NCBI RefSeq assembly: GCF_963675165.1 | Contig: NC_087387.1 | Coordinates: 2,717,501-2,781,500 of the forward strand | Direction of reading: 5' to 3' | Source: Halichondria panicea | Lineage: Eukaryota > Porifera > Demospongiae > Suberitida > Halichondriidae | DNA: 64,000 nucleotides | Shown here: positions 54,268-62,712 of the stretch, piece after piece | Layout: every line of letters begins with the position of its first letter | Numbering within the stretch: position 1 is the first letter of the stretch | The notes under the pieces: generated by a model | The model's database searches: none | Seen by the model: the letters and a program-made list of their open reading frames with translations, nothing else | What the model was told of the DNA's origin: nothing | Program-made: the position numbers and the translations under genes

Positions 54268-55902
54268 ATGGCAAACAAAGGAACTGTTAGCAGTGAGGTG
54301 GCTGATACTACCTGTCACATCTGTTTGGAGCAGTACAAGATTCCAAAACTGCTGCCCTGCGGGCACTCTTTCTGTCTCCAATGTCTAGTCAAGATTGATG
54401 AAGCCAACACAAAGCCTAGAGCTAGAGCTAGAGGTTATAGGCTAACTGTCATCTGCTGTCCAGAATGTCGAACTAATCACAATATTTCGAATGGCCCCTC
54501 ATCTTTGATGACTGACTACACCATGGTGTGGGAGCTACAGACATTGGCCTGGCGTGCTGGGTTGGATAAGAGGCGCTCTGTTTGTGGTGGGTGTCCCGAT
54601 GGTCGTGGTTGCAGCTGTTTCTGTGTCGACTGCGATGATTTCTTGTGCTCAGTCTGCGTACAACCTCACAAACGAATGAAGAATTTGGCCAAACACAAGT
54701 TGATTGATGTCAAAGACCTGGCTACTGTCAAACCAACGCCGGAGCCTACAACGTGTGCATATCACCCGTCCCTACTGGTCAGCATGTATTGCTCGACTTG
54801 TAGTCTGCTCATCTGCACTGACTGTATTGCTAGTACTAGCCACTCCACGCACACACTTCACACCCTCACTGCTGACATACTCAAATCTGTTGAACAAAAA
54901 CTGGATGACCTTATCCAAAACACAGACAAAGCTGTATCTCAAAGAGTTCAGAGGATCGATGAAATCAACAACGCTCAAGAAACGATGAAAGAGAATCCAA
55001 TGAAATTGAAACAAGCTATCGATGAAATAGCAGACAAGTGCTTGTTAGCTGTAGAACAGCTGAGGGCCAATGCACATGCACAAGTCGACCAAAAACTGGC
55101 AACCAGCTTGGAGAAAAGTAATGAACAAAAACAGATGATTACTGGTGAACTAAATACGCTCAAGTCTTGTATACGGTTTGTACGGAAAACGCTTTCATGC
55201 CACGAACCGGCTGCCAGAACGGCAATGGTTGCTAAGGCTGCTAGTGTGTTGTCAGGGGTTACAGTGACCTCTACTGAAGTTTCAGCAATTGTACCACTTT
55301 TTATGGCTGTAAACGATATCGAATCCATGTTCCAGTCTGAAACACTAGTGTCAGAATTCAACCCATCTAAGATAAAGGTGACTGGTTGGACTCACTCTAC
55401 CGTCAGAAATCAGATGGTAATACAAGTAACTATCCCAGTGGTGCCCCCTCCAAAGGCAGAGTTCAGAGTAGAATACAGTAGCTTTCGTCGAGAGCTTCCA
55501 TTGAAGGAGGTCAAGGCAGTGGACAGCAAAACGTGGAGGTTAGAGTTCACTCCGTGCTACATTGGATACCATTATTTGAAGGTGAAGCTGTTTGATCAAT
55601 GGTTGGATATTCCAACGTCATCACCACGCATGCATAGAACGCATGGTGATCTGATTAAAATTGGAGGCTTTCTGAGAAAGGGTGACATTGTACGACCTTT
55701 GACGAAAGATAACACTGGGGATAGCAAAGTTGGAAGAATTGGTGAACTACGTAATCGTCCTAGTAAAAGAGGGAGCGCTAACTTTTACACGATGGATATT
55801 ACGTGGAATTATGATACAGACGATTCAGTTCTAGAAGAAAACTACGAGTTTTCTTATTCAGAAGGCAGTGGTTACCTTCCTTTTGAACTTGTCTTTAGCT
55901 GA
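54268..55902 (+). CDS. RING/B-box (TRIM-like) protein with filamin-like domain, paralogue 2
   Basis: A single-exon gene of 544 residues, domain order as in paralogue 1. The start chosen is MANKG, matching the other copies; the open frame extends 38 codons upstream into non-conserved sequence. The RING ligands are all present (CHIC ... CGHSFCLQC ... CCPEC). The loop after the RING core has RARARGYRLT in place of RARARAIFRQS. The B-box 2 exit loop reads CIASTSHSTH. The filamin-like domain and tail are kept, with divergence concentrated at 'DQWLDIPTSSPRMHRTHGD', the counterpart of 'DECFFIPASSQYMFGNYGN' in paralogue 1. It arose with paralogue 1 by the segmental duplication that also copied POLE intron sequence. 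Expected role: E3 ubiquitin ligase with a filamin-like target-binding region (inference from family). Confidence 0.88.
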   Translation: MANKGTVSSEVADTTCHICLEQYKIPKLLPCGHSFCLQCLVKIDEANTKPRARARGYRLTVICCPECRTNHNISNGPSSLMTDYTMVWELQTLAWRAGLDKRRSVCGGCPDGRGCSCFCVDCDDFLCSVCVQPHKRMKNLAKHKLIDVKDLATVKPTPEPTTCAYHPSLLVSMYCSTCSLLICTDCIASTSHSTHTLHTLTADILKSVEQKLDDLIQNTDKAVSQRVQRIDEINNAQETMKENPMKLKQAIDEIADKCLLAVEQLRANAHAQVDQKLATSLEKSNEQKQMITGELNTLKSCIRFVRKTLSCHEPAARTAMVAKAASVLSGVTVTSTEVSAIVPLFMAVNDIESMFQSETLVSEFNPSKIKVTGWTHSTVRNQMVIQVTIPVVPPPKAEFRVEYSSFRRELPLKEVKAVDSKTWRLEFTPCYIGYHYLKVKLFDQWLDIPTSSPRMHRTHGDLIKIGGFLRKGDIVRPLTKDNTGDSKVGRIGELRNRPSKRGSANFYTMDITWNYDTDDSVLEENYEFSYSEGSGYLPFELVFS

Positions 55903-56034
55903 ACACACTTTAGCAGAAAACATTACAAATAATTATGTTGTTGAGTTAGGCAAGTGTGTTGTACAACTGTAATTGTTGTGTGTCAATTAACTTGTTGTAT
56001 TTGTGTGGACACAAAGTTTCTCTGTTGCATCATT

Positions 56035-56700
56035 AATGGCAAGCAAAGCAACTGTCAGCAGTGCAGTACAAGCACCCAAAGTTGCTGCCTTGTGAACACT
56101 CACTCATTGTGTCTCAATGTCTGGTCAAGATTGATGAAGCCAACACAAAGCCTAGAGGCAAACTGTCATCTGCTGTCTAGAATGTAGAACTAATCACAAT
56201 ATTTCGAATGGCCCCTCATCTTTGCTAACTGACTACACCATGTTGTCAGACTACAGACGTTGGCCTGGCACGCTGATAAGAGGCGCTCTGTGTGCGGAGA
56301 GTGTCCTGATAGTCGTGGTTGCAGCTGTTTCTGCGTCGACTGCGATGATTTCCTGTGCTCATTCTGTGTACAAGCTCACAAACAAATGAAGACTTTGGCC
56401 AAACACAAGTTGATTGTTATCAAAGACCTGGCTACTGTCAAACCAACGCCGGAGCCTACAAATGTGTGCATCTCACCCGTCCCTATACTGGTCAGCATGT
56501 ACTGCTCTACTTGTAGTCTGCTCATCTGCACTGACTGTATTGCTCGTCCAGTGGTTTTGGGGGGCACTAGCCACTCCACGCACACACTCCACACTCTCAC
56601 TGCTGACATCTCACATCATTTGAACACAAACTGGATGACCTTATCACAAAGCTATATCCCAGAGGATCGATAAAATCAACAACACGATGAAAGAGAATCT
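56035..56700 (+). pseudogene. Degenerate RING/B-box gene copy
   Basis: Starts 'atggcaagcaaagcaactgt', as paralogues 3 and 4 do. It has lost several RING cysteines through deletions (codons between 'cagtgcagtacaagcaccc' and 'ttgtgaacactcac'), contains an early TGA, and shifts frame repeatedly. The B-box part, 56260-56620, is readable ('ECPDSRGCSCFCVDCDDFLC'), then homology stops near 56700 in the coiled-coil region. Its B-box 2 loop (RPVVLGGTSHSTH) is closer to paralogue 3 than to its neighbour, paralogue 2. Confidence 0.85.
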
Positions 56701-57060
56701 GTGCCAAATTTTCGATATAGACTCGTGGGTCATCACTGTGTGTAGAGTGGCTAAAAAGTGCAGTAGTGCCATCAAAATCCGAACGATTAATACATTTTCT
56801 TCATAATTACGGTCATGCATTGTAGCTAGCTTTTTAGAGCCTTCTATTGATACGAGAGAGAAAGTTCGAAGAATCGTGGCTATGTTCGAACTAATAGTTG
56901 AGTGTTTGGCCCTGTCAATCCGCCAAGGAAGTTTTTGCTGGCCGTGAGTTCAGACTTGAATAGATAGAGTCTTACCCAGTCTATACTTAGGTACTATCAG
57001 CTTAGTGCTCTAAGCTGCTGTCCTCGAGAACAAGCATTCGAAAATAAAATGTGTTCGATA
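56701..57060. other. Spacer, no feature recognised
   Basis: No open frame of note and no repeat boundary, between the pseudogene end and the sequence shared with 60410-60650. Confidence 0.45.
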
Positions 57061-57340
57061 ATCGGTTGTTTACTGTGCTATGATTCGTACTGACCAAATC
57101 CTGCCATAATTGTTATGAAGGTGCCTATTATGCCAGTATAATAGGCACCCAAAAAATGTTCCTATTATGCGCAAAATTCAAACATAATCTACGTTGCAAC
57201 CCCTAGCTGTGTCGTACGTGGTCTTCATTATTCAAGTTGACAACTTGCATGGGTGGTGAGCATCACATGCATTCAACATCAATAAACGTTTACAATAATC
57301 ATGAACTTTGCAAAGCAAATGTTGGCATGGTTGATGCACA
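57061..57340 (+). promoter_or_regulatory. Distal 5' flank of paralogue 3, shared with paralogue 4
   Basis: 'cccctagctgtgtc', 'caagttgacaacttgcatgg' and 'gagcatcac.tgcattcaac' match 60540-60630 upstream of paralogue 4. There it is within 200 bp of the ATG; here about 700 bp of inserted DNA has moved it away. It may include promoter elements. Confidence 0.45.
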
Positions 57341-57604
57341 GTGTATGTTTCAGTGTTGTTGCTATAACCTCTATACCTGTGTTGTTAGTAATGAACATGT
57401 ATTCTGTGCTCTTTCGCTATTAAGCCATGCAAAGTCGATTGTAGTTTCTCAGTCTATTATTCCTAAAATAGCATGCGGATTGAGGCAAATTAATGGTAAT
57501 GATATTCATAGAATTTTAATTAAAAATACACCCCCAACTTCCTCAATAAGCGGAAGTGCATTTTTTCTTTTCTTTTCATTTGAGGTAACTTTTTGGAAAG
57601 CTGC

Positions 57605-57945
57605 CAAATTCTAGTTGGGCGCCGCCGCTCTCCACCGTTGCCCGGAAGGAGGTCGGGAATCAAGCCTATATCCACAGTTTTGTTTTACTGGTGGAATTCC
57701 ACCAGCTCCAATCAGATTGCAATATCTCAACACACCCACTCAACTTTACCACGTGTGAATTTTGCACACATTGGATTGACTGAGAGGCGTGGCCAACACC
57801 CACTTTAATAAATGATATTCATCGCTATTGGCATAGAATGAATGATATTCATGATACTATTGCGTAACAGGCCAGAACAAAACTGTGGATAGGCTTGATT
57901 CCCGACCTCCTTCAGGGAGGGCGGCGATGCCCGACTAGCCAAATT
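57605..57945. mobile_element. Foldback element with about 75-bp arms upstream of paralogue 3
   Basis: Left 'aaattctagttgggcgccgc' and 'aggaggtcgggaatcaagcc', right 'ggcttgattcccgacctcct' and 'gccaaattcc'. The arms also pair at 'tatccacagttttgtt' and 'aacaaaactgtggata'. The 71-residue frame at 57593-57808 is element sequence. Confidence 0.8.
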
Positions 57946-58084
57946 CCAAGCGGCGGGAGGGCCTGAGAAACTACAAATTGACTTTGCATGGCCTTATGTA
58001 GTTAGTTTATTTTGATTGGAAGCTTTGCACAATAGGTTCTATATAGAAGTGGGTGTGTTTTGGCTTCCTTTGTTTAGGCAAAAA

Positions 58085-59731
58085 ATGGCAAGCAAAGCAA
58101 CTGTTGAGCTTGAGGTGGCTGATACTACCTGTCATATCTGTTTGGAGCAGTACAAGCACCCAAAGTTGCTGCCCTGTGGACACTCATTCTGTCTCCAATG
58201 TCTGGTTAAGATTGATGAAGCCAACACAAAGCCTAGAGCTTTATTTAGGCAAACTGTCATCTGCTGCCCAGAATGTAGAACTAATCACAATATTTCAAAT
58301 GGCCCCTCATCTTTGTTGACTGACTACACTATGTTGTGGGAGGTACAAACGTTGGCCTGGCGCGCTGGGTTGGATAAGAGGCGCTCTATGTGTGGGGGGT
58401 GTCCTGATGGTCGTGGTTGCAGCTGTTTCTGTGTTGACTGCGATGATTTCCTGTGCTCATTCTGTGTACAAGCTCACAAACGAATGAAGACTTTAGCCAA
58501 ACACAAGTTGATTGATATCAAAGAACTGGCTACTGTCAAACCAACGCCGGAGCCTACAATGTGTGCATCTCACCTGTCCCTACCGGTCAGCATGTACTGC
58601 TCCACTTGTAGTCTGCTCATCTGCACTGACTGTATTGCTCGTCCAGTGGGCTTAGGGGGCAGGGGCACTAGCCACTCCACACACACACTCCACACTCTCA
58701 CTGCTGACACACTCACATCCTTTGAACACAAACTGGATGACCTTATCCAAGATATTGACAAAGCTGTATCCCAAAGAGCTCAGAGGATCGATGAAATCAA
58801 CAACGCTCAAGAAACGATGAAAGAAAATCCGATCAAATTGAAACAAGCTATTGATGAAATGGCAGATAAGTGCTTGTTAGCTGTAGAGCAACTGAGGGCC
58901 AATGCACATGCACAAGTCGACCAAAAACTGGCAACCAGCTTGGAGAAAAGTAATGAACAAAAACAGATGATTACTGGTCAACTAAATACGCTCAAGTCTT
59001 GTATACGGTTTGTACAGAAAACGCTTTCATGTCGCGAACCTGCTGCCAGAACGGCAATGGTTGCTAAGGCCGCTAGTGTGTTGACAGGGGTTACATTGGC
59101 CTCTACTGAAGTATCAGCAACTGTACCGCTTGTTATGGCTGTGAAAGATATCGAATCCATGCTCCAGTCTGAAAGACTAGTGTCAGAATTCAACTCATCC
59201 AAGATAAAGGTGACTGGTTGGACCCACTCTACCCTCAGAAATCAGATGGTAATACAAGTAACTATTCCAGTGGTGCCCCCTCCAAAGCCAGAGTTCAGAG
59301 TGGAATACAGTAGCTTACGTCGAGAGCTTCCATTGAAGGTCAAGGCAGTGGACAGCAAAACTTGGAGAATAGAGTTCACTCCGTGCTACATTGGATACCA
59401 TTATTTGAAGGTGAAGCTGTTTGATCAATGGTTGGATATTCCAACATCATTGCAGTACATGTTTAGAGATTCTGGTGATTCGATTACCATTGGAGGCGCT
59501 CTGAGAAAGGGTGATATTGTACGACCTTTAACGAAAGATAACACTGGGGATCGTCAAGTTGGAAGAATTGATAAACTAAGTATTCGTCCCAGTAAAAAAG
59601 GGAGCACTGACTTTTACAAGATGGACATTATGTGGAATTATGATACAGACAATTCAGTTCTAGAAGAAAACCACGAGTTTTCTTATTTAGGAGGTAGTAG
59701 CGGCTTTCCTTTTGAACTTGTCCTTAGCTGA
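58085..59731 (+). CDS. RING/B-box (TRIM-like) protein with filamin-like domain, paralogue 3
   Basis: A single-exon gene of 548 residues from the conserved MASKA start. The RING is complete (TTCHICLEQYKHPKLLPCGH ... CCPECRTN). The short ALFRQT loop lacks the RARARA expansion of paralogues 1 and 2. B-box 1 has FCVDCDDFLCSFC. The B-box 2 region carries a glycine-rich insertion (RPVGLGGRGTSHSTH). The coiled-coil stretch, filamin-like domain ('WRIEFTPCYIGYHYLKVK') and terminal module ('KMDIMWNYDTDNSVLEENHE') are kept. It groups with paralogue 4 by these loops. Behind it, 185 bp after the stop, lies a relic of the second gene type. Expected role as for the other copies. The start is supported by conservation from this ATG onwards and by loss of protein similarity upstream. 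Confidence 0.88.
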   Translation: MASKATVELEVADTTCHICLEQYKHPKLLPCGHSFCLQCLVKIDEANTKPRALFRQTVICCPECRTNHNISNGPSSLLTDYTMLWEVQTLAWRAGLDKRRSMCGGCPDGRGCSCFCVDCDDFLCSFCVQAHKRMKTLAKHKLIDIKELATVKPTPEPTMCASHLSLPVSMYCSTCSLLICTDCIARPVGLGGRGTSHSTHTLHTLTADTLTSFEHKLDDLIQDIDKAVSQRAQRIDEINNAQETMKENPIKLKQAIDEMADKCLLAVEQLRANAHAQVDQKLATSLEKSNEQKQMITGQLNTLKSCIRFVQKTLSCREPAARTAMVAKAASVLTGVTLASTEVSATVPLVMAVKDIESMLQSERLVSEFNSSKIKVTGWTHSTLRNQMVIQVTIPVVPPPKPEFRVEYSSLRRELPLKVKAVDSKTWRIEFTPCYIGYHYLKVKLFDQWLDIPTSLQYMFRDSGDSITIGGALRKGDIVRPLTKDNTGDRQVGRIDKLSIRPSKKGSTDFYKMDIMWNYDTDNSVLEENHEFSYLGGSSGFPFELVLS

Positions 59732-59836
59732 ACACATTTTAAAATCTGTTGTTGAGTTAGGTATATGTATGTTGTGCAACTGTATATTGTTGTGTGTCAA
59801 TTACCTTTCCTATACCATAAATAGATTGTTTCTTCA

Positions 59837-59916
59837 TGTAGTTTCAGTTATTGTACGCTGTATTTGGAATGTATGTGGGTGGGCTGTCATGTGATATGTG
59901 AAATGTCGTTGAAGGA
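59837..59916 (+). promoter_or_regulatory. Conserved 5' flank of the second-type RING genes (relic 2)
   Basis: The same blocks as 52690-52779, ending at the ATG of the relic at 59917. Confidence 0.45.
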
Positions 59917-60030
59917 ATGAGTCATTTAGAGTGTCAGTATTGCTCCACTCGGTACAGGGACCCAACATTTATTTCTGTGGACATACCTATATACTGTGCA
60001 GAATGCATCATCACATTTGCACAGAAAAGT
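59917..60030 (+). pseudogene. 5' relic of a second-type RING gene
   Basis: The first codons (MSHLECQYCSTRYRDP) match the intact gene at 62713 (MSDLECQYCSTQYRNP). The remaining RING cysteines are partly lost ('FISVDIPIYCAECI' against 'LLSCGHTYCSKCI'), and the sequence runs into the dispersed repeat shared with 7229-7341. The same truncation point in both relics means one shared ancestor. Confidence 0.75.
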
Positions 60031-60183
60031 AGATTGTTAAACTTCGTGTATACATACTTGTGTTGCACAGTCAGCTTACCAGACATGATTCTAATTAGCT
60101 ATGGTTTCGTGACGTCAGTCGCACGTGATGCTTAGATTTAGCTAAAGCAAAAAAAAATTATGCTATAGTGCTGTACGTGTCTA

Positions 60184-60548
60184 TAGGGGTTGTAGATTAT
60201 GCTCGAGATATTACCTATTATGCTATTTTTTATGCTCAAGTTAACAGCCTATTATTCCCGCATTTTTCCTCCAATGCACAACATTGACCTCATGTCATCG
60301 CCGCACAAGTGTAACATCAAACTATAAATAATGGCCACATGACTTTATCAGAATGCCAAGGAGATAATTAACCATCAGTACTTTCATTACCATCAGGCCT
60401 ACAAATGTTTATGCTATGATTCGTACTGACCTGTACTTCCAAAACCATATTATCTGTTATAAATGTGCCTATTATACCAGCATAATCCTCACCAAAAAAT
60501 GTGCCTATTGTGCTCAAAATTATGCCAGCATAATCTACCAACCCCTAG
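60184..60548. mobile_element. AGGGGTTGTAGATTATGCT inverted-repeat element
   Basis: Left 'aggggttgtagattatgct' and right 'agcataatctaccaacccct' are inverted, with small differences. Internal text is shared with 53025-53326. It lies just upstream of the shared promoter block of paralogue 4. Confidence 0.75.
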
Positions 60549-60730
60549 CTGTGTCAGTACGTACTATAGCTGGTCTTCATTACTCAAGTTGACAACTTGC
60601 ATGGGTGATGAGCATCACGTGCATTCAACATCACTAATAAATGTTTACATAATCGTGTACTTTGCGCAGTTGATGTATGTTTAGGTGTAGTGGGTGTGTT
60701 TAGGCTTCATTTGTTTAGGCAAAGAAAGTA
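60540..60730 (+). promoter_or_regulatory. Proximal 5' flank of paralogue 4
   Basis: Shares 'caagttgacaacttgcatgg' with 57230-57260 and the pyrimidine-rich 'ggcttcatttgtttaggcaa' with the sequence just before the ATG of the other paralogues. The tttgtttag|g motif could be a 5' UTR splice acceptor or a conserved initiator; neither can be settled from sequence alone. Confidence 0.4.
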
Positions 60731-62398
60731 ATGGCAAGCAAAGCAACTGTTAACAGTGAGGTGACTGATACTACCTGTCACATCTGTTTGGAGCAGTACA
60801 AGCACCCAAAGTTGCTGCCCTGTGGACACTCTTTCTGTCTCCAATGTCTGGTCAAGATTGATGAAGCCAACACAAAGCCTAGAGCTTTATTTAGGCAAAC
60901 TGTCATCTGCTGTCCAGAATGCCGAACTAATCACAATATTTCGAATGGCCCCTCGTCTTTGCTAACTGACTACACCATGTTGTGGGAGCTACAGACATTG
61001 GCCTGGCGTGCTGGGTTGGATAAGAGGCGCTCTGTTTGTGGGGGGTGCCCCGATGGTCGTGGTTGCAGCTGTTTCTGTGTTGACTGCGATGATTTCCTGT
61101 GCTCATTCTGTGTACAAGCTCACAAACGAATGAAGACTTTAGCCAAACACAAATTGATTGATGTCAAAGACCTGGCTACTGTCAAACCAACGCCGGAGCC
61201 TACAATGTGTGCATCTCACCTGTCCCTACCGGTCAGCATGTATTGCTCGACTTGTAGTCTGCTCATCTGCACTGACTGTATTGCTCGTCCAATGGGGGGA
61301 ACTAGTGCGGTGTTTGATAGCCCTCACTCCACGCACACACTCCACACCCTCACTGCTGACACACTCAAATCCTTCGAACACAAGCTGGATGACCTTATCC
61401 AAGATACTGACAAAGCTGTATCTCAAAGAGCTCAGAGGATCGATGAAATCAACAACGCTCAAGAAACGATGAAAGAGACCCCGGTCAAATTGAAAAAAGC
61501 TATCGATGAAATGGCAGATAAGTGCTTGTTAGCTGTAGAGCAGCTGAGGGCCAATGCACATGCACAAGTCGACCAAAAACTGGCAACCAGCTTGGAGAAA
61601 AGTAATGAACAAAAACAGATGATTACTGGTCAACTAAATATGCTCAAGTCTTGTATACGGTTTGTACAGAAAACGCTTTCATGTCGCGAACCTGCTGCCA
61701 GAACAGCAATGGTTGCTAAGGCCGCTAGTGTGTTGACAGGGGTTACATTGGCCCCTACTGAAGTATCAGCAATCGTACCGCTTGTTATGGCTGTGAACGA
61801 TATCGGATATATATTCCAGTTTAAAACACTGGTTTCAGAATTCAACTCATCCAAAATAAAGGTGACGGGCTGGACTCACTCTGACTCTATTCTCAGAAAT
61901 CAGATGGTAATACAAGTAACTATTCCAGCGGTGCCTCCTCCAAAGCTAGAGTTCAGAGTGGAGTACAGTAGCCTTCGTCGAGAGCTTCCATTAAAGGTCA
62001 AGGCAGTGGACAGCAAAACTTGGAGGTTAGAGTTCACTCCGTGCTACATTGGACACCATTATTTGAAGGTGAAGCTGTTTGATCAATGGTTGTGTATTCC
62101 AACGTCATCACAGTACACGTTTGAAGATTTTGAAGATTCTGGTGATCCGATTAATATTAAAGGCATGTTGAAAAAGGGTGACATTGTACGACCTCTAAAA
62201 GAGGATAGCATTGGTGATCGCAAAGTTGGAAGAATTGATGAACTAGCTATTCGTACCAGTAACTCAAGGAGCACTGAGTATTACACGATGGATATTATGT
62301 GGAATTATGATACAAACAATTCAGTTCAAGAAAAAAACCACACGTTTTCTTATTTAGTAGGTAGTAGCGGCTTTCCTTTTGAACTTGTCTTTAGCTGA
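60731..62398 (+). CDS. RING/B-box (TRIM-like) protein with filamin-like domain, paralogue 4
   Basis: A single-exon gene of 555 residues, starting MASKATVNSE; here the ATG directly opens the frame, which supports the start used for the other copies. RING, two B-boxes and coiled coil are intact. The B-box 2 exit loop is the longest of the set (RPMGGTSAVFDSPHSTH). A two-residue insertion (HSDSILRN) marks the start of the filamin-like domain. The counterpart of the variable filamin loop has an extra FEDFEDSGDP stretch. The terminal module is more diverged than in the other copies ('KKGDIVRPLKEDSIGD', 'RTSNSRSTEYYTMDIMWNY'). It is followed after 315 bp by the intact second-type gene at 62713, the only place in the window where the two-gene unit survives complete. 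Confidence 0.88.
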   Translation: MASKATVNSEVTDTTCHICLEQYKHPKLLPCGHSFCLQCLVKIDEANTKPRALFRQTVICCPECRTNHNISNGPSSLLTDYTMLWELQTLAWRAGLDKRRSVCGGCPDGRGCSCFCVDCDDFLCSFCVQAHKRMKTLAKHKLIDVKDLATVKPTPEPTMCASHLSLPVSMYCSTCSLLICTDCIARPMGGTSAVFDSPHSTHTLHTLTADTLKSFEHKLDDLIQDTDKAVSQRAQRIDEINNAQETMKETPVKLKKAIDEMADKCLLAVEQLRANAHAQVDQKLATSLEKSNEQKQMITGQLNMLKSCIRFVQKTLSCREPAARTAMVAKAASVLTGVTLAPTEVSAIVPLVMAVNDIGYIFQFKTLVSEFNSSKIKVTGWTHSDSILRNQMVIQVTIPAVPPPKLEFRVEYSSLRRELPLKVKAVDSKTWRLEFTPCYIGHHYLKVKLFDQWLCIPTSSQYTFEDFEDSGDPINIKGMLKKGDIVRPLKEDSIGDRKVGRIDELAIRTSNSRSTEYYTMDIMWNYDTNNSVQEKNHTFSYLVGSSGFPFELVFS

Positions 62399-62467
62399 AC
62401 ACATTTTAGCTGAAGCTGAACACATTACAAAATAATTTTGTTGGGTAATTAACATATTGTGCAACTG

Positions 62468-62655
62468 AACATATAAAGTACATCTCATTGTTGTGTGTCA
62501 ATTAGCATTTATACCATTCATGGATTGTTTCCTTAAGTGGTTTCATAGTTATTGTATGCTGTACATATAAAGTACATCTCATCGGTGTGTGTCCATTAGC
62601 ATTTATACAATTAATGGATTGTTTCCTTAAGTGGTTTCATAGTTATTGTATGCTG
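62468..62655. repeat. 94-bp tandem duplication between the two genes
   Basis: 'acatataaagtacatctcat' through 'tttcatagttattgtatgct' occurs twice, at 62470 and 62564. It duplicates part of the 5' flank of the second-type gene. Confidence 0.8.
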
Positions 62656-62712
62656 TATTTGGAATGTGTGTACGTGTGTGTGTCATGTGATATGTTGTTG
62701 TACAAGAGAAGA

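Noticed and set aside
51643-55361. 128-residue minus-strand frames inside paralogues 1 and 2
   Set aside because: They are antisense shadows of conserved coding sequence, appear in every copy only because the sense gene is conserved, and have no domain.
57237-57614. 125-residue plus-strand frame upstream of paralogue 3
   Set aside because: It begins in a promoter block conserved at the DNA level with paralogue 4, where the frame is not kept, and ends in a mobile element.
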